A stretch of DNA of 64,000 nt from assembly GCF_037042905.1 (NCBI RefSeq), contig NC_087245.1, positions 26,350,501 through 26,414,500 on the forward strand, written 5' to 3'. A program made the position numbers and the translations under genes. Under the pieces are notes generated by a model. The model had not been told where the DNA came from. It made no database searches and was given only the letters and a program-made list of their open reading frames with translations. Below, piece after piece: positions 11,201 to 21,485 of this stretch. Every line of letters begins with the position of its first letter. The stretch's first letter is position 1. Source of the DNA: Lytechinus pictus (Eukaryota > Echinodermata > Echinoidea > Temnopleuroida > Toxopneustidae).

Positions 11201-14200
11201 AACTGATTGTTGGACAATAACAAACATAATCATGCTGCTGGAATCATAACTACATGTACCATCTCTGTCCATAAGGAGCTCTGACATTCCATGACCCTTC
11301 TTTGACCGATCTATTGTACACTCTTACATAATGCAAATTCAATTAGTTCAATATGAAAGGATAAGCCCTATTGAGACATGGCTTATTACCACATCATTAA
11401 ACAGCACACCCAGAGATCTTAGTACATGTTGGCTGTGAAAAAAAATGCTGCACAATAAACAATTAAAGGTCAAGTCCACCCCAGAAAATGTTGTTTTGAA
11501 TAAATAGAGATAAATCAAACAAACATAACGCTGAAAATTTCATCAAAATCAGATGTAAAATAAAAAAGTTATGGCATTTTGAAGTTTCACTTATTTTTCA
11601 CAAAACAGTGATATGCACAACTCAGTGACATGCAAATGAGTCAGTCGATGATGTCCACCACTCACTATTTTTTTTTTTAATTGTTTGAATTATACAATAT
11701 TTTTTTTTTTTTACAATAAGGACCACCTTGACTTAACCATGTAGTATTCAACAATGCTAATTCCACATGTTCAGGGAGGAATTAATCATTGTTTCCCTTG
11801 ACAATGAAGAGAAAATTAGAATATTTAATATTTCATGTAATGAAATACAAAAGAAATAGTGAGTGGATGACGTCATCAGTCTCATTTGCATACAGACCAG
11901 GATGAGCATATAACTCTAAAACTTAACTATAACTTTAAAATGTCATAACTTTCTTATTTTACATCCGATTTTGATAAAAATTTCAGTGCTATGCTTGTTT
12001 GGATTTTTCTCTTTTTCTTCAAATCAACATTTTGTTGGGGTGGACTTGTCCTTTAAATTCAGCCCTGGGTAGGCTAGAAATTCAGACTATTTTTTTGTGT
12101 TATGACAAGCCCCCCCCCCCCCCCCCCATGAAGTTCTACTCACCATGACAAGTGGGTACCTTCCTGCCTTCAAACATAAACCTTGTTATTGTTCTGTCAA
12201 AATCTGCAACAACCTTGACAATAGGAGACAATTCAAAGGGGAACAATTACAGTCACTCATTATAGCCCAGGGTCAAACATTTGCAGATCTTTATCAGTTA
12301 ATTGTTTCTAAACATTAAATTGCATTCAATACATGTAAGTTAAAAGTCGTATTACTATTACTCTGAGTGAACAGATAATAGTGTGAAAAAAAAAAAAATC
12401 TTTTCGCACTGGCTTTTATTAAAGCAGTATCTTTGTATCATTACTTTTATATTATTTGTTACTCTCAGAAACCAAGAAGACTACAGTACCATGCACTAAC
12501 AAAGACAATGGATATGAATATTATGTACATCTAACCAAGTAGCCTGGGTATGGAGTAGGTCAAATTAATGACCAAGGCCCATAGACCTTACCTCCCATAT
12601 TAAAGTATGTAAACTTCATTTCATGTCCAGTATCAATGTCGGATCTTATGCTTTAAAGTTACTGATAGATGTTGCTAATTACATCATTTTATCAGAGATG
12701 TATTGTTAAAGTATTTTCACTATTGAAGTTCAAGTAAACATAATGAGATCCCTACCTGTAGATTTTGACGTCCATCTTTGACGAGCTGTGCAATGATAGA
12801 AGCCACTCTCTCCGGATCTCGTATATGAACATGACTCCTCCGCAATTCTTGAATCTGGAATATAAAAAGAATATGTCAAATTAAAGTGGATATTGGAGCA
12901 TTTTAAGGGGATGAAAAGAATGGGAAATGGAGGGGAAGGGGATGCATATGAGGAATGGTAAATGGTAGGGTACTTGTATGTAGAGGAGGGGAAGGGAAAG
13001 AAGGAGTGGAAATTGGAAGAGAGCAAACAGGAGAGAATGGGAAGGGGAGTGAGAGACAGGGGAGAAACAGAGAGGCATAAAAGTGAGATGGAGCTGAGAC
13101 ATATGTTTATAGAGAAAGAATATAAATGCCATTGGATAGTTATGATATATCATCCCATCCCATCTACCCACTCATACGACCCAAGCCCATTCTACCCCCC
13201 CCCCCCCTCATAACCACAGACCCCATAGAGTTAGCCTCCTTTCCTGAATCTTGTATGCAATTTAATCAAATTTAAAGAATGACATCTGAAGCCACTTAAT
13301 CCAAATTTACATACACACTAAACAAAAAAACAAAAAATTCTGTCTCTCATTCTATCAACTTTGCTTTTTCTCATTAATCATTCTTATCCTTCATTCTCAG
13401 GGGTGGATCCAGGATTTTCCATAAGGGGGGCACATTTTTAAGAGGAAATATTTGAAAAGAAAAAAAAGAAAAAAAGTCTCCACTTCAAGGGGGCGCACTT
13501 CTGTTTTAACGGCACAGGCCGACTGTGCACCTCCTCCCCTGGATCCGTCAGTGTTCATTCTCATCCAAATATACTAGTCTTTTTCCTCCCATTCTTTAAA
13601 ACCAGCCATTTAGCCATTTTAAATAAAATCATATTTTCTGTAAAAATCACATATCCCTCATCTAAAAAAAAAAATGCATGACTCAGAGCTTTATTGGTTA
13701 CATTAGGAAAAGTTAATTACAAAAATAACTCTATCATGCATGCAACAACCCAAAACTAGACTACATGTACACATTTTTTTTCTTCATCATGTATCATTTA
13801 TTAAAATTGGCTGTGTATAGGGGTAGCCATTAAGAGGCACAACAACAAAATGAAATAAAGAGTTAATTTCTATTGTGCATATATTTGTACACCTCCACAA
13901 TCATTTTTCTTGATCATGTATCCTTTATTAGAATTGGCTGTGTATAGGGGAAGTCATTAAGAGGCACAACAACAAAATGAGAAACAAAAGATTTAATTTT
14001 CATTTGGCATATTTGTACACCCCCACTATCATTTAAAACACTATTTCTTTGATATTAAATCAACCATTCATATACAGCGCAGACAATGCTGTGGGGAATT
14101 CCAAGTGAACTTTTGATACCATAATGCATTCAAGTTGATGCATAGAGTGCAACAAATGATTTACAAATAAAAGTAAACAAAGGATGTTGCGCAATACAAA

Positions 14201-17200
14201 TATACATGTACCTGTACATCATTATACCTCTTCCCTCCTCCAAGTGTAACAGTCAAAAACAAAATTTCAGCTATTTTAGAACCTATTGCTTTCAATGATG
14301 AGACCAACATACATACGTATATACTTTGTAAACATATTACATTGGTATTGAACACTGGCAAGCAAGTTCATTTTACATGCAATACAAACAATTATGCCCA
14401 TTTTTTCCATCTTAATCATTCATCAGTGGCAGATCCAATATACTACAACATGTATGATAATAACCTAAAAACACACCATTACTCATTTTTATGATGAGCC
14501 TTTATTCGTAAAATTGCCAAAATTAGTATTTTTCTTTCATTGCTGCAATTTCCTTTGAAAGTTCATCCATCACAAATAAAGGTTATAGGCCTACATGTAC
14601 CTGTGTCTAAAGTTAAAAAAAATGTACATGTACACATAATAGAAAAATTTAGATTTCTTTTTATTTGTTTGGTTTACATTTCCATTAAATTGCCAACTTA
14701 GGAATTTAGTGATTGATTTCCTTCGTAATAAAAGCACTGCAATTATGCCGTGCACATTATGGGTAAAATAACTATTTCTTCTCACATACATTGTATGATT
14801 TTTAGGGCTCTGAAACAGAATTCGTCAATTTGTTCTTTTTCCTTCAAGATCTTTCAATAAAATCAAGGTAAACCACACATAAAAATAGTCTTTCATCCTA
14901 AATGACAGCTACATGAAGGATTAAGATGTGACACACTGGTACTTAAATAGAGTAACCAGTATGCTGGCCTGATTGTATTCTGATAACCTTATACATTGTA
15001 GATTTGCATCTTTTCTTGTACATGTACATCTTATGATCCACTGACCCTTGTACATGTACACTGTGCATACATGTATGAATGCACCTCAAATAATGTTCCA
15101 TTGTTTTGAGGTCAATGGCCTGTATCACCAAGATTTAATAAAAAAAATACTACCCTTTCCTTGACCTACACATGCTTTTACTTGGAGATAATACAAATTA
15201 CAGGAAATTGATATGAGGAGGAAGTTTCATTTAACACCACCAACAGTCAAGGAACAATGGTTGCATGTCAAAGAGTACATGAACCATTAAATGTTCAGGG
15301 TTTAAGTGCTAAATTTGCAACAATTGGGGAAATGGTCTTAAAGTATAAAACACACCTTTGCACTTCATAGAACGAGGCACAGCCCTTTGAAAATCACCAT
15401 CCTTGTCAAACATGTAATGATCCAGAATGGATTTTTATCTTTGTTTTGAAGGGCACTAAAATTGAATTTAACAACACAACAATACCATACTATATGTATG
15501 TTATAAATAAACCAAACCGACATTACTTTATTCTAGTCAAACACACAATCATCAATCTTGAAAGGGTAATACAGTTAACTTCCATTCAGTCATAACTTCA
15601 ATTTGCTAATTCCATATCAATTTTAAGCAAATCAATTTCCATTTTCTGAGGCAAGATGCAGATCAGCAAACAATCCACATCCATGTAAAATCAATTGTTA
15701 GATTTACTATTGATTTTTAACCTAAAATTGCCTGGCAAATAGGTGTGTTTTTAGCAGTATCCATTGATTTATGGCTTGAACTAAATATGAATAAAGAGAG
15801 TAACATTTTTAAAAGTACTATTACTCACAATTAATCAAAATGTGATTGTGATGTACAGTTGAGGCCAAAAGTTTACATACACCCATGGAATTCAGTAAAA
15901 TTTGTTCGCTTGCCAAACATTGTAAAATTTACTATATCTTCATAAATCTTTTTAAAAAACATGGCAAATTCGCTATCAAATGAAAGAGCGTATTAAGCTC
16001 TTTCACATGATTGGGATGCTGTTTGGATTAAAGTATATTTCAAGTGGAATTTTCTTTGAAGAAAAATAGCAATATTTGTGCCAAATGTATTCTATTGTTT
16101 GTTAAATTATACTTTCAAATATTGTTTCATAGAAATATATAAATGTCAAATCTTTGATTTATATTACATTTTCTATCATGATATGTCACCACTATAACAA
16201 AACAGTGTAATCTGAAATGTTTGTGTTTATAAGTAACTAGCACAAATATGAAATGTTTTTGTCAAGTTTTTATTAGTAATCTGTCTAAGATATGAATATT
16301 TTTTGGAAAAAATGACACCTAAATATTAAGCTCCTGATGACGAAGCACAGTGATGAAGGTGCATAACATACTCGTTTGTTTGATATCAAATTATTCATGA
16401 TAGCACAAATATTTTATAAGATACAGTAAAATTTATGTTTGGCAAGTGTCAACTTTTCTTTGAATTTCCTGGGTGGATGTAAACTTCTGGCCTCAACTGT
16501 ACATGTACATGTTTGAAGAAAGACGAGCACATGGCATTTCCAGACTTTGCATTGTTTAATTGAAACAATGAATATTGAATAAGTGAACTGAGTAAGTCCC
16601 AACTTTTCCTTGTGTTTTGTTACAACATCCAACTTCTTCTTTAACATAAAAATATTACATCATTCAATTTCTTCTAACATTAAAATATGTTTGATATTCA
16701 ATTCAGTATTTATTAAAGTTTTACATAAATCCTTGAAGAATAACAAACTTCTCATTCTGAATTTTCAAAGATTTGATTTTGTGGCATCCCATGTGAATTG
16801 CTCCCCTGTAGCAATTCTCTCTAACAATATAAATGCAAAGAATACATGTAGATTCAGTGGAACAAATTGATTGTCCTGTGCGTTCACAGTGTGGACGATA
16901 AAGCAAAAAACTTATTCAATTTGAAATAATCATACAGAACTTAACCAAAATCGAGATTCTGCTTTGGAAAAAGTTTGGTGTGAATAAACTTTTGTAGCCA
17001 GTCACAAATTTTGACAATCTCATTTTGTAAATACATTACACAACTAAATTATATTTAAAAAAAAAATTATTATATTTATTACCAACATTAACACTCCAAT
17101 AACTAATCTATTGATCACCTGAACCTAGAAAGCAACATTGGCAATCAGGAAAACTTCTATTTGACCTTAGATCTTGATGTTGTCGTTCATTGTCTCAATC

Positions 17201-19552
17201 AGAATTCTCCATCACAGTAGTTTCAATACGGACTGAAGTTTATGCAATTAGCTGAAAGTTAATATTTTGATTGCTAACTTCATATAAAAACTACATGTAC
17301 AGCAAATGCAAAGTCTGATTGAAATTTTGACAGACAAGATTGAAGCAAAAATAGAACTGCTCCCAATGACCAATGTAGCTTTAATTTATGAAAGTGGTTA
17401 ATTAGATAATAGAGGGAATATATCTGGGCAATTCTTGAGCAAAATGTGTTTGATAAAATAGAGGGGAAATACGCACGTGGGTTGGATATGAAATTCTATT
17501 ATTGGACATCAGAAGTTTTATTTAAAAAAATGATTTTTAATTAATTCCCAAGACTGACCCAATCAGATATGGACCAGGGTGATTGGCCATTCCATTTGGC
17601 AATCTTGTGGTCAGTGGTCATGCACATATTGAAGGGGAAGTTCCTGTCTGATGATAAGTTGGTTTTAATAAGAGCAGGTAAAATATTGGTGAAGGTTTAA
17701 TGAAAATCCATCCAAGAATTAGGGAGTTAGGAAGCATTTTTAAAGTTGTTGTTTTTTTTACGTCAAGAGGAGCAGCTTCTCCATATATTGTGTTATAAAA
17801 TAAGAAAAGGTAATTGTAATTAGTATTAAATAGTGGACATTAATTTTATTTGTGAAGGGCTAGATCAGATGCATCATTTCACATCCCCTTCTATATAAAA
17901 TAAAATAGTTCAATAAAAAAACATATGGAATTTCTATCACAAGATATATATAGGAACTGCTCGCTTTTCAAATCACAAATTAAAAACCTTTGAGAATTCA
18001 GATTTCTTATTCTTTGATATTCATTTAACCATTACCAATATTTTCCATATTTTTTTCTGCTTTTATTAAAACCATCCAACTTCAGTTTATGGTGAACTTC
18101 CCCATAGATATCTGATAAACCCTAATATAACCGTTTTTCTGAATGAAACTCATCAAGAGCCGCCAGACATGTCAAGTCTTGCACTGAAGACATGAGACCC
18201 TTGCTTAAGCTTAAAGGTAAATGCTAGTTTTGGTAACGATATCAAAATGAGTTCGTACAGAATCCAATGAAATGACCACCAAAGTGTCTGTTTGTATAAA
18301 TAAAATGCATGTGCCAAAGGATTCTGGAAGAAATTGTGTAATTGCTGAGAAATCAGCAAATAAGCACAGGATTCGGGTAGAGCGTCGGGCCCGACGCTCA
18401 AAGCAATAATTATACACAGTCCCACGTGCGCTTATCTGTGTTGGGGAAGTTCAGTCTGAACATTTTTCAGCGTAGATTTCAAGATTTCACAAAGTTCAGT
18501 TTATGTAACTGTACCAGATTTAGATCCTCGATGATATACTGACAATTAAGCCTGGTTTTACAGACTTTCTCATGAAATCAGTGTTTACTGCAACTACTGG
18601 AATTTCTCTTTAACCTTAAGGGCCTTCAATTTTTAAAATAGCGGCAGATCTCTTTTATTTAGTCTTTTTCACATTTTAATTACAGCCTATCCTCATGCAT
18701 ATACATTAATACACAATGCCTGGTGATCTCATGACATGTGCATGTCCCACAACAATCACATTTTCAGTCTAAAATTGGGAAGAGTTGCCTCGTCAGTTAG
18801 AGTCAGAGTTACGGAGCGTTGCAAGAAAATTGCAATCAATTGCAAGTCTATTTTCAATCATATGTTTTAGGGCCTATTACCTTATTACCGGATGTACCTA
18901 CCTAGGTTACTGGAAAAATGCACTCATCCTACGAACGAGGTTATCTATTACTAATCGTGAGATTTGCAGCCAAGTTTTGAAATTAATTGCCAATTTGTGC
19001 TTGATTGTCTTAACGTTAATCTGCTTCTTGAAACAAACAGTCAGTGTAATCTGATTTGCTACAGTCAAAAATTGATCAACAGCAAACTTAACAGAATATT
19101 TGCAATTGATTGCAAATATTTTCTTGCAACACCCCCCCCTTCACTTTTTCAGCTGAAGATTGTGTAAACTAATTACAAATATTTTTTGCTAAGATTAGAT
19201 CCAGAGAAAAAAACTAAATGACATAAATGACTAAAAGATTTGCCTCTGAGCTCTGCAACTTCAGGGCGGCGCCCAGTCCAAGTTTATGCCGAGCCCGAGC
19301 CCGCCCAAGTTAGTCCCCGATCCCCAGGCCCAGCACAGGCCAGCCCTGGCCCAGACCCGTCCCAGGCCAGCAGCGCTGCGACGCCTCACTGCAGCATCGG
19401 TGTCTACTCATTTCACTGCGACAGCTACGTAAACATACCATGTCGTTTATCTTGGCCTTCTTGCATTTACCCTTCGACATGTAGACTGCTACAGCACCAG
19501 CAGCAACTATTCCTCCAGCTAAAACCAGCTTGAACGAAGATGAACGCCACAT
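5197..19552 (-). CDS. NT5C3: Cytosolic 5'-nucleotidase III (NT5C3A/B-like), complete, 7 exons
   Basis: Joining 19552-19439, 12854-12756, 12213-12144, 10413-10281, 9787-9535, 6025-5825 and 5298-5197 gives 972 bases: 323 residues plus TAG. The family is HAD-fold and removes phosphate from nucleoside monophosphates (pyrimidine NMPs and/or m7GMP), in RNA turnover and pyrimidine salvage. Visible: hydrophobic segment at about residues 9-25; motif I DFDRT with D75 and D77; LQVVADFDRT-like context; SAGIGD with S190; the GFKGE lysine K230; motif IV LLGD(264)TLGD(268). The C-terminal stretch ending in ANALLQKIL matches the family end. Vertebrate members are about 290-336 residues, so the length is normal. 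Start chosen because an in-frame TAA lies 15 bases upstream of the ATG, and A is at -3. All introns are GT/AG and phases agree. The hydrophobic N-terminus suggests a membrane-anchored isoform; an internal promoter giving a soluble form, as for human NT5C3A, is possible but not seen. The sequence does not decide between A-type and B-type specificity. Confidence 0.93.
5299..5824 (-). other. NT5C3 intron 6
   Basis: GT at 5824-5823 and AG at 5300-5299; AT-rich, nothing else recognised. Confidence 0.85.
5825..6025 (-). CDS. NT5C3: NT5C3 coding exon 6, HAD motifs III/IV
   Basis: 67 codons, phase 0 at both ends (TTCTCCAG|GAT; CAT|GTAAGT). Encodes VGFKGELIHTYNKH with K230 (motif III) and NVILLGDTLGDLTMADG with D264 and D268 that bind the catalytic magnesium. 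This is the strongest family signature in the window. Confidence 0.96.
6026..9534 (-). other. NT5C3 intron 5 (3.5 kb)
   Basis: Bounded by GTAGGC and CTCCAG on the minus strand. Contains a 22-bp perfect tandem duplication at 7999-8044 (CTGAAGTATGGTGCCTCTCAAGG-type unit) and the palindromic MITE at 9310-9473. The remainder has no recognisable gene or repeat. Confidence 0.85.
9310..9473. mobile_element. TTTCATAAAGCTGTTCGTAA palindromic MITE
   Basis: Left GTTTCATAAAGCTGTTCGTA pairs with right TACGAACAGCTTTATGAAAC. At about 164 bp it is the uninterrupted relative of the element at 944-1337. It lies only 60 bases from the donor of NT5C3 exon 5. Confidence 0.75.
9535..9787 (-). CDS. NT5C3: NT5C3 coding exon 5, cap domain and HAD motif II
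   Basis: 253 bases giving residues 140-223. Contains the cap helices, MVLREGTTELF, the motif II segment PCLVFSAGIGDIL with S190, and VVSNFMDFDDQ. Acceptor CCCTTAG|GTGG, donor CAG|GTAGGC (phase 0). It reads without stops and is the longest coding exon in the window. Confidence 0.95.
9788..10280 (-). other. NT5C3 intron 4
   Basis: 493 bases, GTAAGT donor and CCCTTAG acceptor on the minus strand; T/A-rich, no repeat family recognised. Confidence 0.85.
10281..10413 (-). CDS. NT5C3: NT5C3 coding exon 4 (residues 95-139)
   Basis: 133 bases, acceptor TTACAG|CTGTCC and donor GAGTG|GTAAGT. Encodes the cap-domain helix region, including SKYYPLEMANN and EKYNLMVEW, equivalent to the vertebrate EKYYAIE...EKYPYMVEW stretch. 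Split codons at both ends restore A95 and W139. Confidence 0.93.
10617..10881. mobile_element. hAT MITE with exact 8-bp target duplication
   Basis: Direct octamers ATTCACAT flank it at 10609-10616 and 10882-10889. The ends are CAATGCTGGATCCAGGA and TCCTGGATGTGCCCCTG. The interior has C-runs and T-runs shared with 24300-24560. The octamer duplication and CA...TG ends fit hAT. It lies in NT5C3 intron 3. Confidence 0.85.
11463..12056. mobile_element. Long-TIR MITE, TTAAAGG..AAGTCCACCCC family
   Basis: Left TTAAAGGTCAAGTCCACCCC and right GGGGTGGACTTGTCCTTTAA pair, and the inverted similarity continues for more than 150 bases per arm. Each arm carries a CRE-like TGATGACGTC/GATGATGTCC word and an ATGCAAAT octamer. 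Related copies are at 33666-34170, 35905-36450, 48797-48948, 55088-55658, 60637-61228 and 62057-62569. Confidence 0.8.
12144..12213 (-). CDS. NT5C3: NT5C3 coding exon 3, HAD motif I
   Basis: 70 bases, phase 0 in and phase 1 out (CAT G|GTGAGT). Encodes VVADFDRTITRF, the nucleophile motif: D75 would be phosphorylated and D77 would act as general acid/base. It ends at VPTCH, matching the family RCPTCH. This is the most diagnostic exon of the gene. Confidence 0.95.
12214..12755 (-). other. NT5C3 intron 2
   Basis: 542 bases between CAG|GTAGGG and GTCAAG|GTT. AT-rich; no repeat recognised. Confidence 0.85.
12756..12854 (-). CDS. NT5C3: NT5C3 coding exon 2 (residues 39-71)
   Basis: 33 codons between acceptor TTCCAG|ATT and donor CAG|GTAGGG, phase 0 at both sides. 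The peptide has the family pattern of a basic segment with RDPERVASII followed by LVKDGRQNLQ, which leads into motif I in the next exon. It is preceded on the gene strand by an unusually long pyrimidine-rich tract (12895-13095). Confidence 0.9.
12895..13095 (-). promoter_or_regulatory. Long pyrimidine-rich tract before exon 2
   Basis: On the plus strand this is almost all A and G; on the gene strand it is C/U-rich and ends about 40 bases upstream of the exon 2 acceptor. It could bind PTB-like splicing regulators, or it may just be low-complexity DNA. Confidence 0.4.
13398..13553. mobile_element. hAT MITE with TTCATTCT duplication (156 bp)
   Basis: Octamer TTCATTCT flanks both sides (13390-13397 and 13554-13561). 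Ends CAGGGGTGGATCCAGG and CCTGGATCCGTCAGTG are inverted. Same family as 10617-10881 by the GGATCCAGG terminus. Confidence 0.88.
13777..14032. repeat. Tandem duplication, ~125-bp unit
   Basis: Two diverged adjacent copies share TTGGCTGTGTATAGGGG, CATTAAGAGGCACAACAAC and a TTTGTACACC segment. A local duplication inside intron 1, with no coding content. Confidence 0.8.
15856..16499. mobile_element. Tc1-like non-autonomous element (644 bp)
   Basis: TA at 15854-15855 and 16500-16501. Ends CAGTTGAGGCCAAAAGTTTA and AAACTTCTGGCCTCAACTG are inverted and strongly resemble the Tc1/Sleeping Beauty type terminus (CAGTTGAAG...AAGTTTACATACAC). An inner TTGCCAAACAT/ATGTTTGGCAA pair extends the inverted structure. 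No transposase frame survives. Confidence 0.85.
18818..19130. mobile_element. GTTGCAAGAAAATTGCAATC palindromic MITE
   Basis: Left GTTGCAAGAAAATTGCAATC pairs with right GATTGCAAATATTTTCTTGC; each arm also holds the palindrome TTGCAAT(C)AATTGCAA. Length 313 bp, class uncertain. Confidence 0.65.
19262..19425. other. GC-rich block next to NT5C3 exon 1
   Basis: A sudden GC-rich stretch of GCCCGAGCCCG and CCCAGGCC words in otherwise AT-rich DNA, starting just inside intron 1. It could be a promoter-proximal element or the remains of a proline-rich coding repeat. The open frame through it on the plus strand is probably only a result of composition. Confidence 0.4.
19439..19552 (-). CDS. NT5C3: NT5C3 coding exon 1 (residues 1-38)
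   Basis: Starts at the ATG at 19552-19550 and ends at ATG|GTATGT (phase 0). It encodes MWRSSSF, then a run of about 17 small hydrophobic residues ending VAVYM, then a lysine-rich SKGKCKKAK stretch: a typical signal anchor with a positive flank. Homologous vertebrate N-termini vary, so this exon is identified by splice phase, upstream stop and the fit to exon 2 rather than by sequence identity. Confidence 0.8.
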
Positions 19553-20128
19553 TTTGAGAAAACTAAATTAAATACAGTGCAGAATGGAGGTAATCAACAA
19601 CGGCTGATACGTGTCGCGACGTCGGCGGCTTGATCGGAATTGATCAAATGAGATCGACCGAGAAATACGGTAAATAAATTATAGATGGCGCTATAACAAT
19701 TCTGGCGCGGAAGCTCCACAGAAATACAATTTGTTGGGAAGCCCCCGAAGAGATTAGAAAAACTATCAGTCATCATCATCATGTTTCACCAAATCAGAAT
19801 TCCATTCTCTAAACCAAGTCCGGCTAAAATCCACTTCCTTCCCATCATGATTTCATGATGCAATCCAACTTTTCCTCCCCATCATGATGCAATCCATCTT
19901 TTCCTTGGTCAGTATTTCTTGAACTTTTCCCTTTTCATCTTTCGACCTGTGTTTATCCCCACATCATAATAATCAAAGTCTCTTTAATTTTCTCAAGCAT
20001 AATCTATGCCCCTATGCAACCCCCACTCACCCATTTTGTATTTTTCACATTCCTTCTTCATTTTCCGCATGCAGCAGGGAGACATCACGAACTTGCCCCC
20101 CCCCCCCCAAAAAAAATACTTATATATA

Positions 20129-20131
<3 letters not shown>

Positions 20132-20184
<53 letters not shown>
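20132..20184. repeat. (AT)n microsatellite
   Basis: About 25 uninterrupted TA units follow a C-run and A-run. Confidence 0.95.
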
Positions 20185-20188
<4 letters not shown>

Positions 20189-20359
20189 TCATTTTTTTAT
20201 CATGAGGGATTTTTTTTAAATAAATAAATGTTTTGGTTTTTTTGCTAGTAAGGTGAGAAAAAAGAAAACCAACCACTGGTCAAATTTGGCAATCTCATCG
20301 GATCAACTAGTCGGATAAAATCCACATCACCCATGTATTTTTTTCAATCTTACCCTTTC

Positions 20360-20423
20360 TTTCTTCCTTTCAGCTTTCTTTTTTTTTTCTTTCTTTAATT
20401 CTTTCTTTCTCTCTCTCCCCCTC

Positions 20424-20467
<44 letters not shown>

Positions 20468-20475
20468 TCGCTCTC
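20360..20475. repeat. (CTTT)n microsatellite
   Basis: A pure CTTT array of about 13 units preceded by degenerate T/C-rich sequence. Confidence 0.9.
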
Positions 20476-20482
20476 CCTCCCT

Positions 20483-20765
20483 CAGTTGGCGGGGTGGGGC
20501 CTGGGACCCATGCCACTCTCTAAAGTTTCACGACCCCCCAAAAAAAAAAATAATAAAGGGGAGAAAAAGGAAGAAAATAGGAAAGGGAAAATGTTACAAT
20601 ATGATAGAATTTTCTGAATTGTATGTGGCAAAATAAATCGCAAAATTATACATTTTTGTATTACAGAGGTCAAATATTTTGCTCGCTCCCAACTTTTTAG
20701 ATTTTTCCCGCTACGCCCAGTGTGGCCCCTGGCCCCCTCATTTTGGCTCATTATGGCACTGATTG
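20483..20765 (-). repeat. Dispersed repeat, GGCATAATGAGCC family
   Basis: Right end GGCTCATTATGGC and left end with GGGGCC and CC-runs are shared, with variation, with 22138-22300, 25258-25460, 25638-25900 and 37960-38060. Members contain GCGAGCG words and AAAATTT stretches. Probably a non-autonomous transposon. Confidence 0.5.
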
Positions 20766-21485
20766 ACGGACCCACTGGTCGGGACCTCCACTGCCCTGGC
20801 CTTGCGTAATCAATGTCTTTTTAATCCAACCTATCCACCTGATTATCGCAACTGAACATGACCTTCGAACGATTAAAAAGGAAAGCTGAAAAAAAATGGT
20901 GCATAGTCAATATCGTGAATTCAGATAAGTAAACATTAAACGTCACTCTGTTAAACAAGATGTTTTGCGGAAATCCCAAGAATGCAAACATATCAAAATG
21001 TCAAAGCTTGCGTCAAATATGTTTGCACTGCTGTTAAGGTCTATGTAGGCTACTCGAGTAGAATATTGTTCTGGCTCTACTGCCCAATTATATAGGACAA
21101 CCCATCAATGAATATTATATTGATTAATGAAATCATACATATATACATTATATAGCCTACATCCCGCGAAATTATTTTTCCCACCGAGTTCTGGACCAAC
21201 ATATGAATATTCATGACTTGCGTCTTCGGATTGAGAGTACGCATGTGGATCGTAAGCATTCACGTTGCTCAGAATGAATTAGCATCGTCAAATTACCGGT
21301 ACCCTTACATAGTTACATAGGCCTTATAGGCTTAGATCTATATATACATCCAATTCTTAAACACTTATCAAACTAGCTGCCATTAATGGCAAGACATGTG
21401 CTAGGGTAGGGCTAGCTCCTAGCTTAGGCTAGCGCATTAACTTTACCTCAAATCTGGACCTGTCTAATTAATGCCTAGTACTAAT

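Larger units (their letters stand above)
10414..12143 (-). other. NT5C3 intron 3
   Basis: GTGAGT donor and TTACAG acceptor. Over half of its 1.7 kb is two MITEs (10617-10881 and 11463-12056). A run of C at 12111-12127 adjoins exon 3. Confidence 0.85.
12855..19438 (-). other. NT5C3 intron 1 (6.6 kb)
   Basis: Contains a pyrimidine-rich tract on the gene strand next to exon 2, a hAT MITE (13398-13553), a tandem duplication (13777-14032), a Tc1-like element (15856-16499), a GTTGCAAG palindrome (18818-19130) and a GC-rich block beside exon 1 (19262-19425). Many ACATGTAC words occur at 14.2-17.3 kb. The rest, notably 16.5-18.8 kb, shows no gene. Confidence 0.8.
19553..21275. other. 5' flank of NT5C3; low-complexity DNA
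   Basis: The first few hundred bases above 19553 must include the NT5C3 5' UTR and promoter, but no TATA box or initiator could be assigned. Further up are a C/A-run, (AT)n, (CTTT)n and one GGCTCATTATGGC repeat. Confidence 0.5.

Noticed and set aside
19240..19533. Proline/alanine-rich 97-codon plus frame
   Set aside because: It overlaps NT5C3 exon 1 in antisense and the GC-rich block; no similarity.
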